DNA from: Natronococcus sp. AD-5
GTDB taxonomy: Archaea > Halobacteriota > Halobacteria > Halobacteriales > Natrialbaceae
Assembly: GCF_030734285.1 (NCBI RefSeq)
Contig: NZ_CP132294.1
Span: forward strand, 744,001-808,000
Direction: 5' to 3'
DNA: 64,000 bases
The notes beneath the pieces are model-generated. The model made no database searches, was not told the origin of the DNA, and worked only from the letters and a program-made list of their open reading frames with translations. This document shows positions 9,318 through 17,460 of this stretch, in pieces (the stretch's first letter is position 1; every line of letters begins with the position of its first letter). A program made the position numbers and the translations under genes.

Positions 9318-9390
9318 ACCTGCACGAATTCCCGTGAGGGCAAAAGGTGTTCCGGGTAGCTCCGGACGTTTCTCGACGGGGCGACTCCGC

Positions 9391-9711
9391 TCAGGCGTCG
9401 AACTCGAAGATCCGAACCAGTTCGTTCTCGATCCGATCGACGAACTCCTCGAGAACGTCGTCGAACTGCTCGTCGTCCTCGACGCTGGCTCGAACCGTCT
9501 CGACGCGGTCGTCCGGCAGCTCGACGTCGAACTCGCCGTTCCCCCGATAGACGGGTTCGCTCTCGCTCAACACCTTTCGGTCGATCGCGCGGAGGATCTC
9601 GGAGTCGTACCGGCCGTGCAACTGCTGGTAGGCGTTCGAGTACGCCCGCTCGAGTTCCTCGAAGTAGTAGACGTACTTCTCCTCGAACTTCTCGGGATCG
9701 AACTGGGTCAC
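9391..9711 (-). CDS. DUF5783 family protein
   Basis: A 106-residue acidic, helical haloarchaeal protein starting with GTG (VTQFDPEKFEEKYVYYFEEL). No catalytic motif is seen. The start was placed here because homologs that I recall begin with FDPEKFEEKY and the sequence upstream of it is not protein-like. It diverges from the zinc-binding hypothetical gene that begins about 110 nt away. Confidence 0.7.
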   Translation of the reverse strand: MTQFDPEKFEEKYVYYFEELERAYSNAYQQLHGRYDSEILRAIDRKVLSESEPVYRGNGEFDVELPDDRVETVRASVEDDEQFDDVLEEFVDRIENELVRIFEFDA

Positions 9712-9823
9712 GGACGGTACTGGGAGGGCGAGCGAGTAAACGGTTCGGGAGCCCGACGGCTCGAGAACTGTCGGGTCCCGTCCCGCCCGCAGGCTTACGT
9801 CCTCGAGCGCCCTAGAACCGCCG

Positions 9824-10147
9824 ATGACAGTCACCGTTCGGTACACGTGCCCCCACTGCGGCGCCGTTCACAGTCTCGAGCGACCGCCGGACCTCGCGGA
9901 TCGGTCGGTGACGACGGTCTCGCAGCCGGGCTGGGAGTACGCCGAGCCCGACGATCCGGACCGCGAATCCGCAGACGGTATCGCCTTCGTCTGCGGCGAG
10001 GACGGCCCCGTCACCGACCTCGAGGGCGAGCCGGTCGCGGGCTGCGGTCGGCCCTTCTACCTCAATTTCGTCCGGTACGAGCACGGGGTCGAACTCGAGC
10101 CGGACCCGCCGACATACGGCGGACCGCGGTTCGATTTTAACGAGTGA
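9824..10147 (+). CDS. hypothetical zinc-binding protein
   Basis: A 107-residue haloarchaeal protein of unknown function. It has a zinc-ribbon-like half site YTCPHCGAVH (Cys10, Cys13), and two later cysteines in FVCGED and AGCGRPFYLNF that can complete a four-Cys site. The ending GGPRFDFNE is acidic. Nothing in the neighbourhood reveals its role. Confidence 0.65.
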   Translation: MTVTVRYTCPHCGAVHSLERPPDLADRSVTTVSQPGWEYAEPDDPDRESADGIAFVCGEDGPVTDLEGEPVAGCGRPFYLNFVRYEHGVELEPDPPTYGGPRFDFNE

Positions 10148-10576
10148 GGAACAGTCGGCCGGAACGATACGTACAGGTCAAGCAGGTAACGGAGCAACAA
10201 TCAACTTCACTGATAACTGTCAAGAGTAGCGTGCTGAATACAGAGGATGGATGCGGCACGGTCGCCTACGTTATTTCGCCCAGTTGACTCTGAACTACCC
10301 GGAAGAGAAGTGTGCTTATTGACCGACAAGATCCTAGTACATACCAAAAGCGTTTGTAGAGTAGTACGGTAGTACACTGTCCATATATTCTGTTATGATC
10401 CAGGGGTCTACTCGGAAAGAATACTATGTTCGTGCACGCGTATTTTATTGACAAATGTCGTTATCATCGAACTGAAATTGGTCAAGAAATACCGGATACT
10501 TTTATTTACGATCAAAAGAAGAAGATAACTCTACGCTTCTCTCCGACTATCTGGTCGGATACGAAGTATGCAACAC
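10148..10576. other. AT-rich intergenic region without a supported gene
   Basis: About 430 nt with clearly lower GC than the neighbours. I see no protein-like frame; the longest minus-strand frame (about 62 codons) lacks haloarchaeal composition. The promoter of the next gene is visible near its right end (CTTTTATTTACG, about 10498-10509), predicting a transcript start near 10531 and a leader of about 60 nt carrying a Shine-Dalgarno. Confidence 0.45.
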
Positions 10577-10584
10577 GGAGGTGA
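10577..10584 (+). promoter_or_regulatory. strong Shine-Dalgarno (GGAGGTGA)
   Basis: This is a perfect complement of the haloarchaeal 16S rRNA 3' end (AUCACCUCC), five nucleotides before the ATG at 10590. Most genes in this window are leaderless, so a leadered, SD-driven start is unusual here. It favours the ATG at 10590 over the GTG at 10581, which overlaps the site. Confidence 0.7.
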
Positions 10585-10589
10585 GATGC

Positions 10590-10994
10590 ATGGCAACAAC
10601 AGCCGATCAAAACAAGGAACTCGTAAGGCGAGACATCGAGGAAGTCTGGAACGAGGGGAACTACGATCTTATCGACGAATTGTATGCCGAAGACTTCGTT
10701 CATCACGACCCCGCATATCCCGACAAAATTCGTGGGCCAGACGAGCAAAAGGAGTTCGCAAGGATGTACAGAACCATCTTGGGGGGACCGAAGGTTACCA
10801 TTGAGGAACTGATCTCGGAAGGAGACGTGGTTACCCTTCGCTGGACCAGCCACGGAAAACACGAGAAAGAGTTTATGGGGGTTGAGCCGACGCACGAAGA
10901 AGTCACGGTGGAAGGAATGTGGATGGCGCGAATCGAAGATGGCAAGATCGCCGAGCTGTGGAATAACTACGACGCACTCGGACTTCTGACGTAA
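10590..10994 (+). CDS. SnoaL-like / ester cyclase family protein
   Basis: A 134-residue NTF2-fold protein. It shows the typical pattern NKELVRRDIEEVWNEGNYD (residues 8-26), YAEDFVHHDP, then IRGPDEQKEFARMYRTI, and ends WNNYDALGLL, as in the SnoaL/DUF4440 ester cyclase group. Members are cyclases, isomerases or have unknown roles; the substrate cannot be inferred. Base composition is lower in GC than neighbours and translation is SD-led, which may point to recent acquisition. Confidence 0.8.
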   Translation: MATTADQNKELVRRDIEEVWNEGNYDLIDELYAEDFVHHDPAYPDKIRGPDEQKEFARMYRTILGGPKVTIEELISEGDVVTLRWTSHGKHEKEFMGVEPTHEEVTVEGMWMARIEDGKIAELWNNYDALGLLT

Positions 10995-11454
10995 ATCGGT
11001 GCCGTGGAGTCTCCCGTAGAGTAAAGCAGTCGTCCTTTCTTTCGGAACCGCTGGACAAGATTTTGTGGCAGCGACGAGGAAGCTCGATGGCCCCGCCGCT
11101 AACCACTTGCCCCGTACTGACCGTGACTTTCACAGCTAGCTCTAAAGAAACCGCGCTACCAGCTACTGCTAACCGCGCTCTTTTTTGTAAATTCGACGGT
11201 CGACCTCCGAAACGGGTGCGAGGAGCCGGGTATCATCGACTCGAGATGGGGGAAGAGGGCCGAAAACCGGTCTCCGCTCCGTCGTTCCCGACGTTTCGCG
11301 TCTCTCGGTGTTCTCACAGACGGTCGTGAACACCGAAGCTCTGTTGAAATCATTGGAGATTGATAGAAGAGGCATGCTGACTCAAGAGAATGAATTCACC
11401 AGATCGTGCTAGAGGTACCTTTGCGATTTATCGTACTCGATAGCATCTGAGAAT
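10995..11454. other. intergenic region with a possible insertion-sequence scar
   Basis: No gene is supported in these 460 nt. An inverted repeat TCGGTGTTC-N14-GAACACCGA (11305-11336) is followed at once by AAGCTCTGTTGAAATCATTG, which resembles terminal sequence that I associate with haloarchaeal IS5-type elements. No transposase remains and the resemblance is from memory. The TATA-like TTTATC at 11427-11432 serves the next gene. Confidence 0.35.
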
Positions 11455-11754
11455 ATGGTGTGTCAAAACATGCCATACCTACTTATCGACCATACGGTTG
11501 AAGATTACGAGGAGTGGAAACCGTTCTTCGACGACCACGCGAGTAGTCGTGTGGAGAACGGGAGCAAGGGAGGCCAGTTATTCCACAAGGAAGGTGAACC
11601 CGATGAAGTCGTCGTGTTGTTCGAGTGGGATTCGCTCAAAAACGCCCACGAATTCGCCACCTCTGGCGATCTCCGTGAAGTGATGGAAGAGGCAGGTGTA
11701 GTCGGTGAACCAGACCTTCGCTTTCTCGAGAAAATCGAGGATGTCCCCGAATAG
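11455..11754 (+). CDS. small ABM/DUF-type dimeric alpha-beta barrel protein
   Basis: A 99-residue protein (94 if the ATG at 11470 is used, which fits homologs starting MPYLLIDHTVEDYEEWKPFF). The pattern with VVVLFEWDSLKNAHEFA and GVVGEPDLRFLEKIED is that of small dimeric alpha+beta barrel proteins related to antibiotic biosynthesis monooxygenases. No catalytic residue can be named. TTTATC centred about 26 nt before 11455 suggests a leaderless mRNA starting there. Confidence 0.7.
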   Translation: MVCQNMPYLLIDHTVEDYEEWKPFFDDHASSRVENGSKGGQLFHKEGEPDEVVVLFEWDSLKNAHEFATSGDLREVMEEAGVVGEPDLRFLEKIEDVPE

Positions 11755-12301
11755 GAACACATCACCTCTCCCCGACCGTCTCTTTTGTGTCGGGTTGAAG
11801 CGCGCTTCACCACTGACAAATACGCGCCTTGTATTCAGCACAGCTCTACTAACCCGGTAGCTGATAGAAGTAGCAGCGGTAGGTTCGCATCTGTACGTAA
11901 CGCAGCGTCTTCTCGAATCGAGTTGATTGCATCCCTGTTGTGGTCGGAGGCGGAACTACGAATTCGAGCGATCTGCCCAAACCGGCAACACGGAATTGCC
12001 ACACCCTCCCCAGCCGATTCGCTCAGGGGCCGTTCCCCTCCGTTCGCTCATCCACCGAAAGACGCAACGCGTCTTCCGAGCCATTCGCTCACGGCGTTCG
12101 CGAAGATCTCGCGCGGTATCGTCGATCGCCCTCGCTCACGCTCGGTCGGTCGACAGCACGCGCCACCGTGTACGGCACATCGTTACGGGCACGTCGTTAC
12201 GGGCAGGTCGCGTCGTGCTGGCGGACGTCGTGCCGACGGACGCCAATCGAGCCCGGTATCCGAACACAATCCTTTTCGACTCCGGGACGTACCCTTCGGG
12301 C
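11755..12301. other. intergenic region with palindromes, no supported gene
   Basis: About 550 nt. The left half is AT-rich. The right half holds a hairpin AAGACGC-AAC-GCGTCTT (12059-12075) and a short tandem repeat CGTTACGGGCACGT/CGTTACGGGCAGGT (about 12180-12208). A CTTTTCG box near 12268 can serve as the promoter of mrp. Frames that stay open here into mrp are not protein-like before the mrp ATG. Confidence 0.4.
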
Positions 12302-13378
12302 ATGGACGAAGCCGCCGTTCGCGACCGCCTCCGGACGGTCGAAGATCCGGAACTGGGGGATGACATCGTCTCGCTGGGGCTCGTCAACGAGCTCTCGGTC
12401 GAGGGCGACGAGGTCGACGTCGACCTCGCGCTCGGAGCGCCGTACTCACCGACCGAGACCGACATCGCGGGCGAGGTCCGCGAACTGCTCATCGAGGAGG
12501 GCCTCGAGCCGAATCTCTCCGCGAGCATCCCGGATCGCGACGCGACCTCGAGCGAGGAACAGGTGCTGCCGGGCGTCAAGAACGTCATCGCCGTCGCCTC
12601 CGGGAAGGGCGGGGTCGGCAAGTCGACCGTCGCGGTCAACCTCGCCGCCGGGCTCTCGGAGCTCGGCGCCCGGGTCGGGCTCTTCGACGCCGACGTTTAC
12701 GGCCCGAACGTGCCGCGGATGTTCGACGCCGACGAGCCGCCGATGGCCACCGAGGACGAGACCCTGGTGCCGCCCGAGAAGTACGGCGTGAAGCTGATGA
12801 GCATGGCCTTCCTCACCGGCGAGGACGACCCCGTCATCTGGCGCGGACCGATGGTCCACAAGGTCATCACGCAGCTCACCGAGGACGTCGAGTGGGGCGC
12901 CCTCGACTACCTCGTCATCGACCTCCCGCCGGGGACCGGCGACACCCAGCTGACGATGCTCCAGACGATGCCCGTGACCGGCGCCGTCATCGTCACGACC
13001 CCGCAGGACGTCGCGCTGGACGACGCCCGGAAGGGCCTCGAGATGTTCGCCAAACACGACACCGTCGTGCTCGGGATCGCCGAGAACATGTCGACGTTCG
13101 CCTGTCCCGACTGCGGCGGCGAGCACGACATCTTCGGCTCCGGCGGCGGCGAGGAGTTCGCCGAGACGCACAACATGCCGTTCCTGGGCGCGATCCCGCT
13201 CGATCCGACCGTCCGCGAGGGCGGCGACGGCGGGAAGCCGACCGTCCTCGCAGACGAGGGCGCGGCGGGTGATGCGTTCCGAACCATCACCGAGAACGTC
13301 GCGAACAACACCGGGATCGTCCACCGACGCGGCGTCTCGGAGACGACGCAGCGCCGGTCGCCCGCACCGGACCGATGA
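12302..13378 (+). CDS. Mrp/NBP35-type Fe-S cluster carrier ATPase
   Basis: A 358-residue P-loop ATPase that carries and transfers Fe-S clusters to apoproteins. An N-terminal MIP18/DUF59 domain (residues 1-75, DPELGDDIVSLGLV) is followed by the deviant Walker A SGKGGVGKST near residue 100, the DADVYGPNVPRM switch near 137, and a CxxC pair (Cys268, Cys271 in FACPDCGGEHD). These cysteines sit in the usual bridging-cluster region. The next small gene overlaps its stop by four bases (ATGA), so the two are translationally coupled. Confidence 0.93.
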   Translation: MDEAAVRDRLRTVEDPELGDDIVSLGLVNELSVEGDEVDVDLALGAPYSPTETDIAGEVRELLIEEGLEPNLSASIPDRDATSSEEQVLPGVKNVIAVASGKGGVGKSTVAVNLAAGLSELGARVGLFDADVYGPNVPRMFDADEPPMATEDETLVPPEKYGVKLMSMAFLTGEDDPVIWRGPMVHKVITQLTEDVEWGALDYLVIDLPPGTGDTQLTMLQTMPVTGAVIVTTPQDVALDDARKGLEMFAKHDTVVLGIAENMSTFACPDCGGEHDIFGSGGGEEFAETHNMPFLGAIPLDPTVREGGDGGKPTVLADEGAAGDAFRTITENVANNTGIVHRRGVSETTQRRSPAPDR

Positions 13379-13608
13379 GCGAGGACGACCACCCCGCGGA
13401 GTTCGAGCCGGATCCCGAACGCGTCGCCAGCCTGCGCGAGATCGCCGACGAGATCCGCGGCGACAGCAGCGAACGCAAACAGCTCGCGAACATCCTCTAC
13501 CGGACCAGCGACCTCTACGACGAGGACGAGGACACCTCCCCGGAGGAGATCGTCCGCAACGTGAAGTTCATCCTCGAGGTCACGGAGCGCGGCGGCCTCG
13601 GCCGCTGA
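13375..13608 (+). CDS. conserved haloarchaeal hypothetical protein coupled to mrp
   Basis: A 77-residue acidic helical protein (SLREIADEIRGDSSERKQLA near residues 19-38). The ATG overlaps the mrp TGA. There are no cysteines, so it is not itself an Fe-S ligand; coupling to mrp hints at a helper role, which is inference only. Confidence 0.7.
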   Translation: MSEDDHPAEFEPDPERVASLREIADEIRGDSSERKQLANILYRTSDLYDEDEDTSPEEIVRNVKFILEVTERGGLGR

Positions 13609-13671
13609 TTTTTCGCCCCCTCGATCGCCGCCAGGCGGGCCGCTTTTGGTTCCCTGCCCCGAGGCTCAACT

Positions 13672-14316
13672 GTGGACGCGAATCAGCGAACCCGCGCGAA
13701 CCCGTACGGCATGGACGAGGAGTGTCGGAACTGCCCGGCGCTCTGCGAGACGCGCACGCAGGTCGTCCACGGCTACGGCGACGTCGCGGCCGACTTCCTC
13801 TTCGTCGGCGAACGGCCGACCGCCCGCGCCGACGAGGTCGGCGTACCGTTTCTCGTCGGCGACGACGAGCCCGTCGGCGGGACGTCGCTTCGTCGGATGC
13901 TCGAGCGGCTCGGCCTCTGCGACGCCACCTCGCCCGCGGATCGGCCCGAACTCGAGAACGTCTACCTGACCAACCTCACCCGGTGTCGGGATCCCGACCG
14001 GAAGCCGACCGACGAGGAGATCGGCAACTGCGAACCCTACCTCAACGCCGAGATTCGGATGATCAACCCCGAGATCATCGTTCCCGTCGGCGAACGCGCG
14101 CTCGCCGAGATCGGCGCGGAGTACACGACGACGCCGGTCGCGGAACTCGATCTCGAGTCGGACCACGCGACGACGATCCGGGGTCGCGGGTTCGAACTCG
14201 TCCCGATGATCGAGCCGCGCGAGCAGACCGACGAGCAGACGCAGGCGTGGCTCGAGCGCTTCGTCGAGCTGATGGCGTCGGATTACCGACAGACGAAGGG
14301 ACGACGAGAGCGGTAG
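13672..14316 (+). CDS. uracil-DNA glycosylase-like protein, divergent (Fe-S type IV/V superfamily)
   Basis: A 214-residue protein starting with GTG; a TTTTGG box about 26 nt upstream supports this start. Cysteines CRNCPALCETR (from Cys19) and TRCRDPDRKPTDEEIGNCEP match the four-Cys cluster pattern of family 4 UDGs. However motif A reads GERPTARADEVGVPF instead of the usual GEAPG-x-ED-x-x-G-x-PF, and no H-P-S/A-P/A-L-type motif B is visible near the C-terminus (PMIEPREQTDEQ stands there). It may be an inactive or differently specific relative. Confidence 0.75.
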   Translation: MDANQRTRANPYGMDEECRNCPALCETRTQVVHGYGDVAADFLFVGERPTARADEVGVPFLVGDDEPVGGTSLRRMLERLGLCDATSPADRPELENVYLTNLTRCRDPDRKPTDEEIGNCEPYLNAEIRMINPEIIVPVGERALAEIGAEYTTTPVAELDLESDHATTIRGRGFELVPMIEPREQTDEQTQAWLERFVELMASDYRQTKGRRER

Positions 14317-14343
14317 TCGGCGAGTCGGGCGTCGAAACCGGGG

Positions 14344-14562
14344 TTACCAGTACGGGTTCTGCCGCCAGCGCCTCGACCGCGCGCCGACGACGATCAGCAG
14401 GCCGACGACGGCGACGACCACGACGAGCGTCCCGATCGTCGGCGCGAACCGCTCGCCGGGTGATTCGAGGACGTACCCGGTGAGAAAGCCCAAGAGGCCG
14501 ATCGCCGCCAAGAGGATGATCGCGAGCGTTGCGAGCAGTCCGGTACTCGAGCGCGTGTCCAT
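14344..14562 (-). CDS. small two-helix membrane protein
   Basis: A 72-residue protein with two hydrophobic segments (about residues 8-30 and 43-62) and a basic C-terminal tail RSRRWRQNPYW. The function is unknown. It converges on the UDG-like gene with a 27-nt gap. Confidence 0.65.
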   Translation of the reverse strand: MDTRSSTGLLATLAIILLAAIGLLGFLTGYVLESPGERFAPTIGTLVVVVAVVGLLIVVGARSRRWRQNPYW

Positions 14563-14668
14563 ACCGGAACGACGGTCGCAATCCGCATAATTCTACACGA
14601 AACGCCCGACGATTCAATTCGCGTGGGAAGCCGTCGCGTTCAAGGGCCGCGGCGACCGACGAACGCAT

Positions 14669-15409
14669 ATGATCGTCGTCGTCCCGGTCGATCCGCCGCG
14701 CGAGGGGCTCGTACTGCCGTCGCTCGTCGAACGAACGTCGCTGACGGAACGCGAGGCGGTCGCGCTCTACGAGGCCGCCGCCGTCGACGTCCTCCGGACC
14801 GTCGCGGCCAGCGGCGGCGACCTCCTGGTGAACCACCGCGACGCCGAGACCCTGCCGGACTCGGCGGCCGACGGCGACCCGGAGGGCGAGGTCCGCGACC
14901 TGGCAGCCGCGGCCCTCGAGGACCTCGAGGACGTCCGGTTCGAGCGCCAGGTCGGCTCGACGCGCGCCGCCCGCGTCGGCAACACGGTCACGCACCTGCT
15001 CGAGCGCGAAGACGCGGGGAACGTCGGCGTCCTCGAGCCGACGGCGCCGCTGGTCGAGCGAACGGAAATCGACGGCGCGGCGATGTCCCTTCGCCGTCAC
15101 GACGTCGTGCTCGGTCCGTCCTCGGCCGGCCGCACCTACTTCGCCGGCTTCGCCGAGCCGATCGACTTCACCGACGCCTACGCGGTGCCCGAACTGGCGG
15201 CCCTCGCCGAGCGGAGCGACGAGGACGGACTCGACGTCGGATTCGCGCCGATGCTCCCGAGCGTGGCGACCGAGTCCGGGCTGTGCGCGACGATCGCCGG
15301 TATTCGGGCTCGAGCGGTCGGAAACCGTCCCGGCGCGCCGGCGACGGCCGCCGTCGTCGACGAACTGGGGATCGGCGTTTCGGCGGACGAATCGCTCGAG
15401 CGCGAATAG
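14669..15409 (+). CDS. haloarchaeal protein of unknown function, nucleotidyl/glycosyltransferase-like
   Basis: A 246-residue protein beginning MIVVVPVDPPREGLVLPSL, typical of a GT-A or CofC-like Rossmann start. Later segments LEPTAPLVERTEIDGAA and HDVVLGPSSAGRTYFAGFAE resemble the acceptor region of DUF2064-type proteins. I do not recognise a specific enzyme. It ends about 40 nt before tRNA-Ser. Confidence 0.55.
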   Translation: MIVVVPVDPPREGLVLPSLVERTSLTEREAVALYEAAAVDVLRTVAASGGDLLVNHRDAETLPDSAADGDPEGEVRDLAAAALEDLEDVRFERQVGSTRAARVGNTVTHLLEREDAGNVGVLEPTAPLVERTEIDGAAMSLRRHDVVLGPSSAGRTYFAGFAEPIDFTDAYAVPELAALAERSDEDGLDVGFAPMLPSVATESGLCATIAGIRARAVGNRPGAPATAAVVDELGIGVSADESLERE

Positions 15410-15450
15410 ACCGATAACCCTTTTTGAACGCGGGGAAAAGACGGGGATGA

Positions 15451-15534
15451 GGTGGGGTGGCAGAGCGGCCTAACGCGCCTGCCTTGAGAGCAGGTGGCTG
15501 TCAAGCCTCATGGGTTCAAATCCCATCCCCACCG
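15451..15534 (+). tRNA. tRNA-Ser (anticodon TGA)
   Basis: Acceptor GGTGGGG pairs with CCCCACC and the discriminator is G. The anticodon loop CTTGAGA closes on a CCTGC/GCAGG stem with anticodon TGA, and a long class-II variable arm (TGGCTGTCAAGCCTCA region) is typical of serine. The T arm is ATGGG-TTCAAAT-CCCAT. There is no intron and CCA is not encoded. The 3' end is duplicated downstream. Confidence 0.95.
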
Positions 15535-15536
15535 TT
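15513..15536 (+). repeat. 24-bp direct repeat, copy 1 (tRNA-Ser 3' end)
   Basis: The 24 bases from the T loop through two bases past the tRNA are repeated perfectly at 15642-15665, 129 bp downstream. The arrangement resembles an attachment-site duplication. Confidence 0.9.
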
Positions 15537-15665
15537 TTCTCACGAGCAGTACGCGACGAGCATCGCGAGTGAGAAAACGTGGATGGTGTGATTTGAATCA
15601 GACCGAGGTTCTGCGAGCGAAGCGAGCAGGTTCTCGGGCGTGGTTCAAATCCCATCCCCACCGTT
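15533..15665 (+). repeat. tRNA-3'-end palindromic element A
   Basis: Two hairpins follow the tRNA. The first is CGTTTTCTCAC (15533-15543) with GTGAGAAAACG (15569-15579), a perfect 11-bp stem. The second has an outer arm GGATGG-tgt-GATTTGAA (15581-15597) that is an exact inverted copy, apart from a 3-nt bulge, of TTCAAATCCCATCC (15644-15657); this is the tRNA T-loop/acceptor sequence. Inside it lies CCGAGGTTCTGC/GCAGGTTCTCGG (15603-15614, 15626-15637). The element ends with the second copy of the 24-bp tRNA repeat. The same central hairpin recurs behind tRNA-Thr. Confidence 0.75.
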
Positions 15666-15673
15666 GCTGTCCT

Positions 15674-15818
15674 CGAAAGAGTGCTTTGCACTCTTTCGGT
15701 CTTCGCTCCGCTCGGTCGCGAACAGTTTCGTGAGCGACAGCGAGGTCGATGGGGTTGAATTACGGAACGAGGGAGCGAAGCGACCGGCGTTCGGACGGTT
15801 CGAATTCCATCCTCGCTA
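15674..15818 (+). repeat. tri-loop hairpin and degenerate third tRNA-end palindrome
   Basis: A perfect hairpin CGAAAGAGTGC-TTT-GCACTCTTTCG occupies 15674-15698. Further on, GCGAGG-tcg-ATGG (15740-15752) and TTGAA (755-759 of the same line) form an inverted copy of TTCGAATTCCATCCTCGC (15799-15816), a decayed version of the tRNA 3' end. This looks like an older third unit of the same element. The rest, up to the next gene at 15967, is AT-rich promoter DNA without a gene. Confidence 0.55.
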
Positions 15819-15966
15819 TCCCGATACGGCGGTTCCCGGCAGACGTCAGTCCCCTGGCTAAGTCGCAGCTGTTGCCAACCGGCACCGATCAGAACCTCGT
15901 TTTCACAAGAGAAACTGATTATCATCTTCATAATAATATCCTTCTTGTCAGTAGGTGTCGTAAGCA

Positions 15967-17280
15967 ATGTCGAATCAACGAAATACCCGGAGGCGGTTTC
16001 TCGCGCTCTCCGGAGCAGCGACGTTTGCAGGTCTCGCCGGCTGCATGGGTGAGGACCCGGAGACGTCCGAGGATCCTGGCTCGTCGGACGAAAACGGCAA
16101 CGAAAACGAGTCAACCAAGTACGGACCGCCGGAGCTCCAGGTCGAAACCGAGTACGATAGTCGCGAGGAGTTCAAACAACCCGGCGAGCAGTTCGACGAC
16201 TTCGAGGACCTCGAGCCGTGGGAGGTCGTTCAGGGCTCCGCGGAGGCGGACGAAGACGTCACCTTCGACGGCTCCCAGAGCCTCAAGCTCACCGCCGAAG
16301 ACAGCGAAAACGTCATCGTCGAGCGACGGATCGACACGACGGACATGACCGACCTCGAACTCTCGACGGCCGTGCGTACGTCTACGCCCGGAAACGTCGC
16401 CATCGACATCCGGCTCATCGACATCTACGGCGGCTACGCGCACCACCAGCTCCGATCGGTCACCTACCGCGACTCCGAGGTCGGCTGGTTCCGGACGAAC
16501 CCCGGGGTCTTCTCGGAAAGTACGACGCCGCTCGAGCGGGACGTCGTCGACAAGATCCAGCTCATCGTCTACAACACCGGCGACGCGGAGGTGTGGGTCG
16601 ACGACATGCGCATCCACGAGAAGCCCGAAAAGGGGTACGTCGTGCTCTGCTGGGACGACGGCCACGAGGACTTTTACGACCGGGCGAGTCCGCTGCACGA
16701 CGAGTACGGCGTCAACGCGGTCCAGGCCGCCGTTCGCCAGTGGACCCGGGGCCAGCGCAGCGGGGTTATGACGCCCGCACAGCTCAAGGAGCGCCAGGAG
16801 GCCGGCGACCAGATCGTCGCACACGGCACGCACACGCAGTTCGCGGATATGGACGAGGAAAGTCTCAGAGACGCCCTGCGGACGGACAAGAACTGGGCCG
16901 TCAGCAACGAGTTCGGCGGCGGACACTACATCGTCTATCCCCACAACAGCTTCGACCAGACGGCCCTCGACGTCATCTCCGAGTACTACTACGCGGGCGG
17001 GTTCAATCAGTCGGGGGACAAAAATCTCACCGGCGTTCACGGTTTCGATCCGCTCGTGCTGCCCCGAACGATCGGCCACGACCTCGACATCGCGATGCAG
17101 TGTGTCGATAACGCCGCTAAACACCGCCAGTGTACGATCCTGAACTTCCACGCCTTTGACCAGGACAACACGCTGGACGAAGACGAGTACGAACAGCTGC
17201 TCCAGCACATCAACGACACCGAGGACGTCGAGGTCATCGACTTCGACGACCTCTGGACGATGCGCCGCGAGGGACACTGA
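15967..17280 (+). CDS. Tat-exported lipoprotein, polysaccharide deacetylase-like
   Basis: A 437-residue protein with a twin-arginine lipobox signal (NTRRRFLALSGAATFAG, then LAGC at about residue 22), so it should be exported folded and lipid-anchored. An acidic linker is followed by a carbohydrate-binding-like beta region (about 85-220) and an NodB-like catalytic half starting VVLCWDDGHEDFYD near 225, with HGTHTQF near 280. The D-D and H-x-x-x-H elements suggest metal-dependent deacetylation, with the substrate unknown. It has its own AT-rich upstream region after the tRNA-linked repeats. Confidence 0.82.
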   Translation: MSNQRNTRRRFLALSGAATFAGLAGCMGEDPETSEDPGSSDENGNENESTKYGPPELQVETEYDSREEFKQPGEQFDDFEDLEPWEVVQGSAEADEDVTFDGSQSLKLTAEDSENVIVERRIDTTDMTDLELSTAVRTSTPGNVAIDIRLIDIYGGYAHHQLRSVTYRDSEVGWFRTNPGVFSESTTPLERDVVDKIQLIVYNTGDAEVWVDDMRIHEKPEKGYVVLCWDDGHEDFYDRASPLHDEYGVNAVQAAVRQWTRGQRSGVMTPAQLKERQEAGDQIVAHGTHTQFADMDEESLRDALRTDKNWAVSNEFGGGHYIVYPHNSFDQTALDVISEYYYAGGFNQSGDKNLTGVHGFDPLVLPRTIGHDLDIAMQCVDNAAKHRQCTILNFHAFDQDNTLDEDEYEQLLQHINDTEDVEVIDFDDLWTMRREGH

Positions 17281-17460
17281 TCGGATAGACGCGAGTCGTT
17301 CGAGCGCGTGACGTGCGGAGACGGGATTACGCGGACGGTCGCAACGAAATCGCCTTGCGACGGCTACGAACGCCGGCTCGAGGTATCACTGCCGTACGGT
17401 CGTTTCGCGAGCCGTTCCGGACGAAGGCGTGCACTATCGGCTGTCGATCGGCCGAGCGAA

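Noticed and set aside
10266-10454. 62-codon minus-strand frame in the AT-rich spacer
   Set aside because: Rich in Cys, Ser and aromatic residues, few acidic residues, no promoter and no homology that I recognise.
12180-12208. Two tandem copies of CGTTACGGGC
   Set aside because: Too short and only two copies; kept as a note in the intergenic entry rather than a finding.
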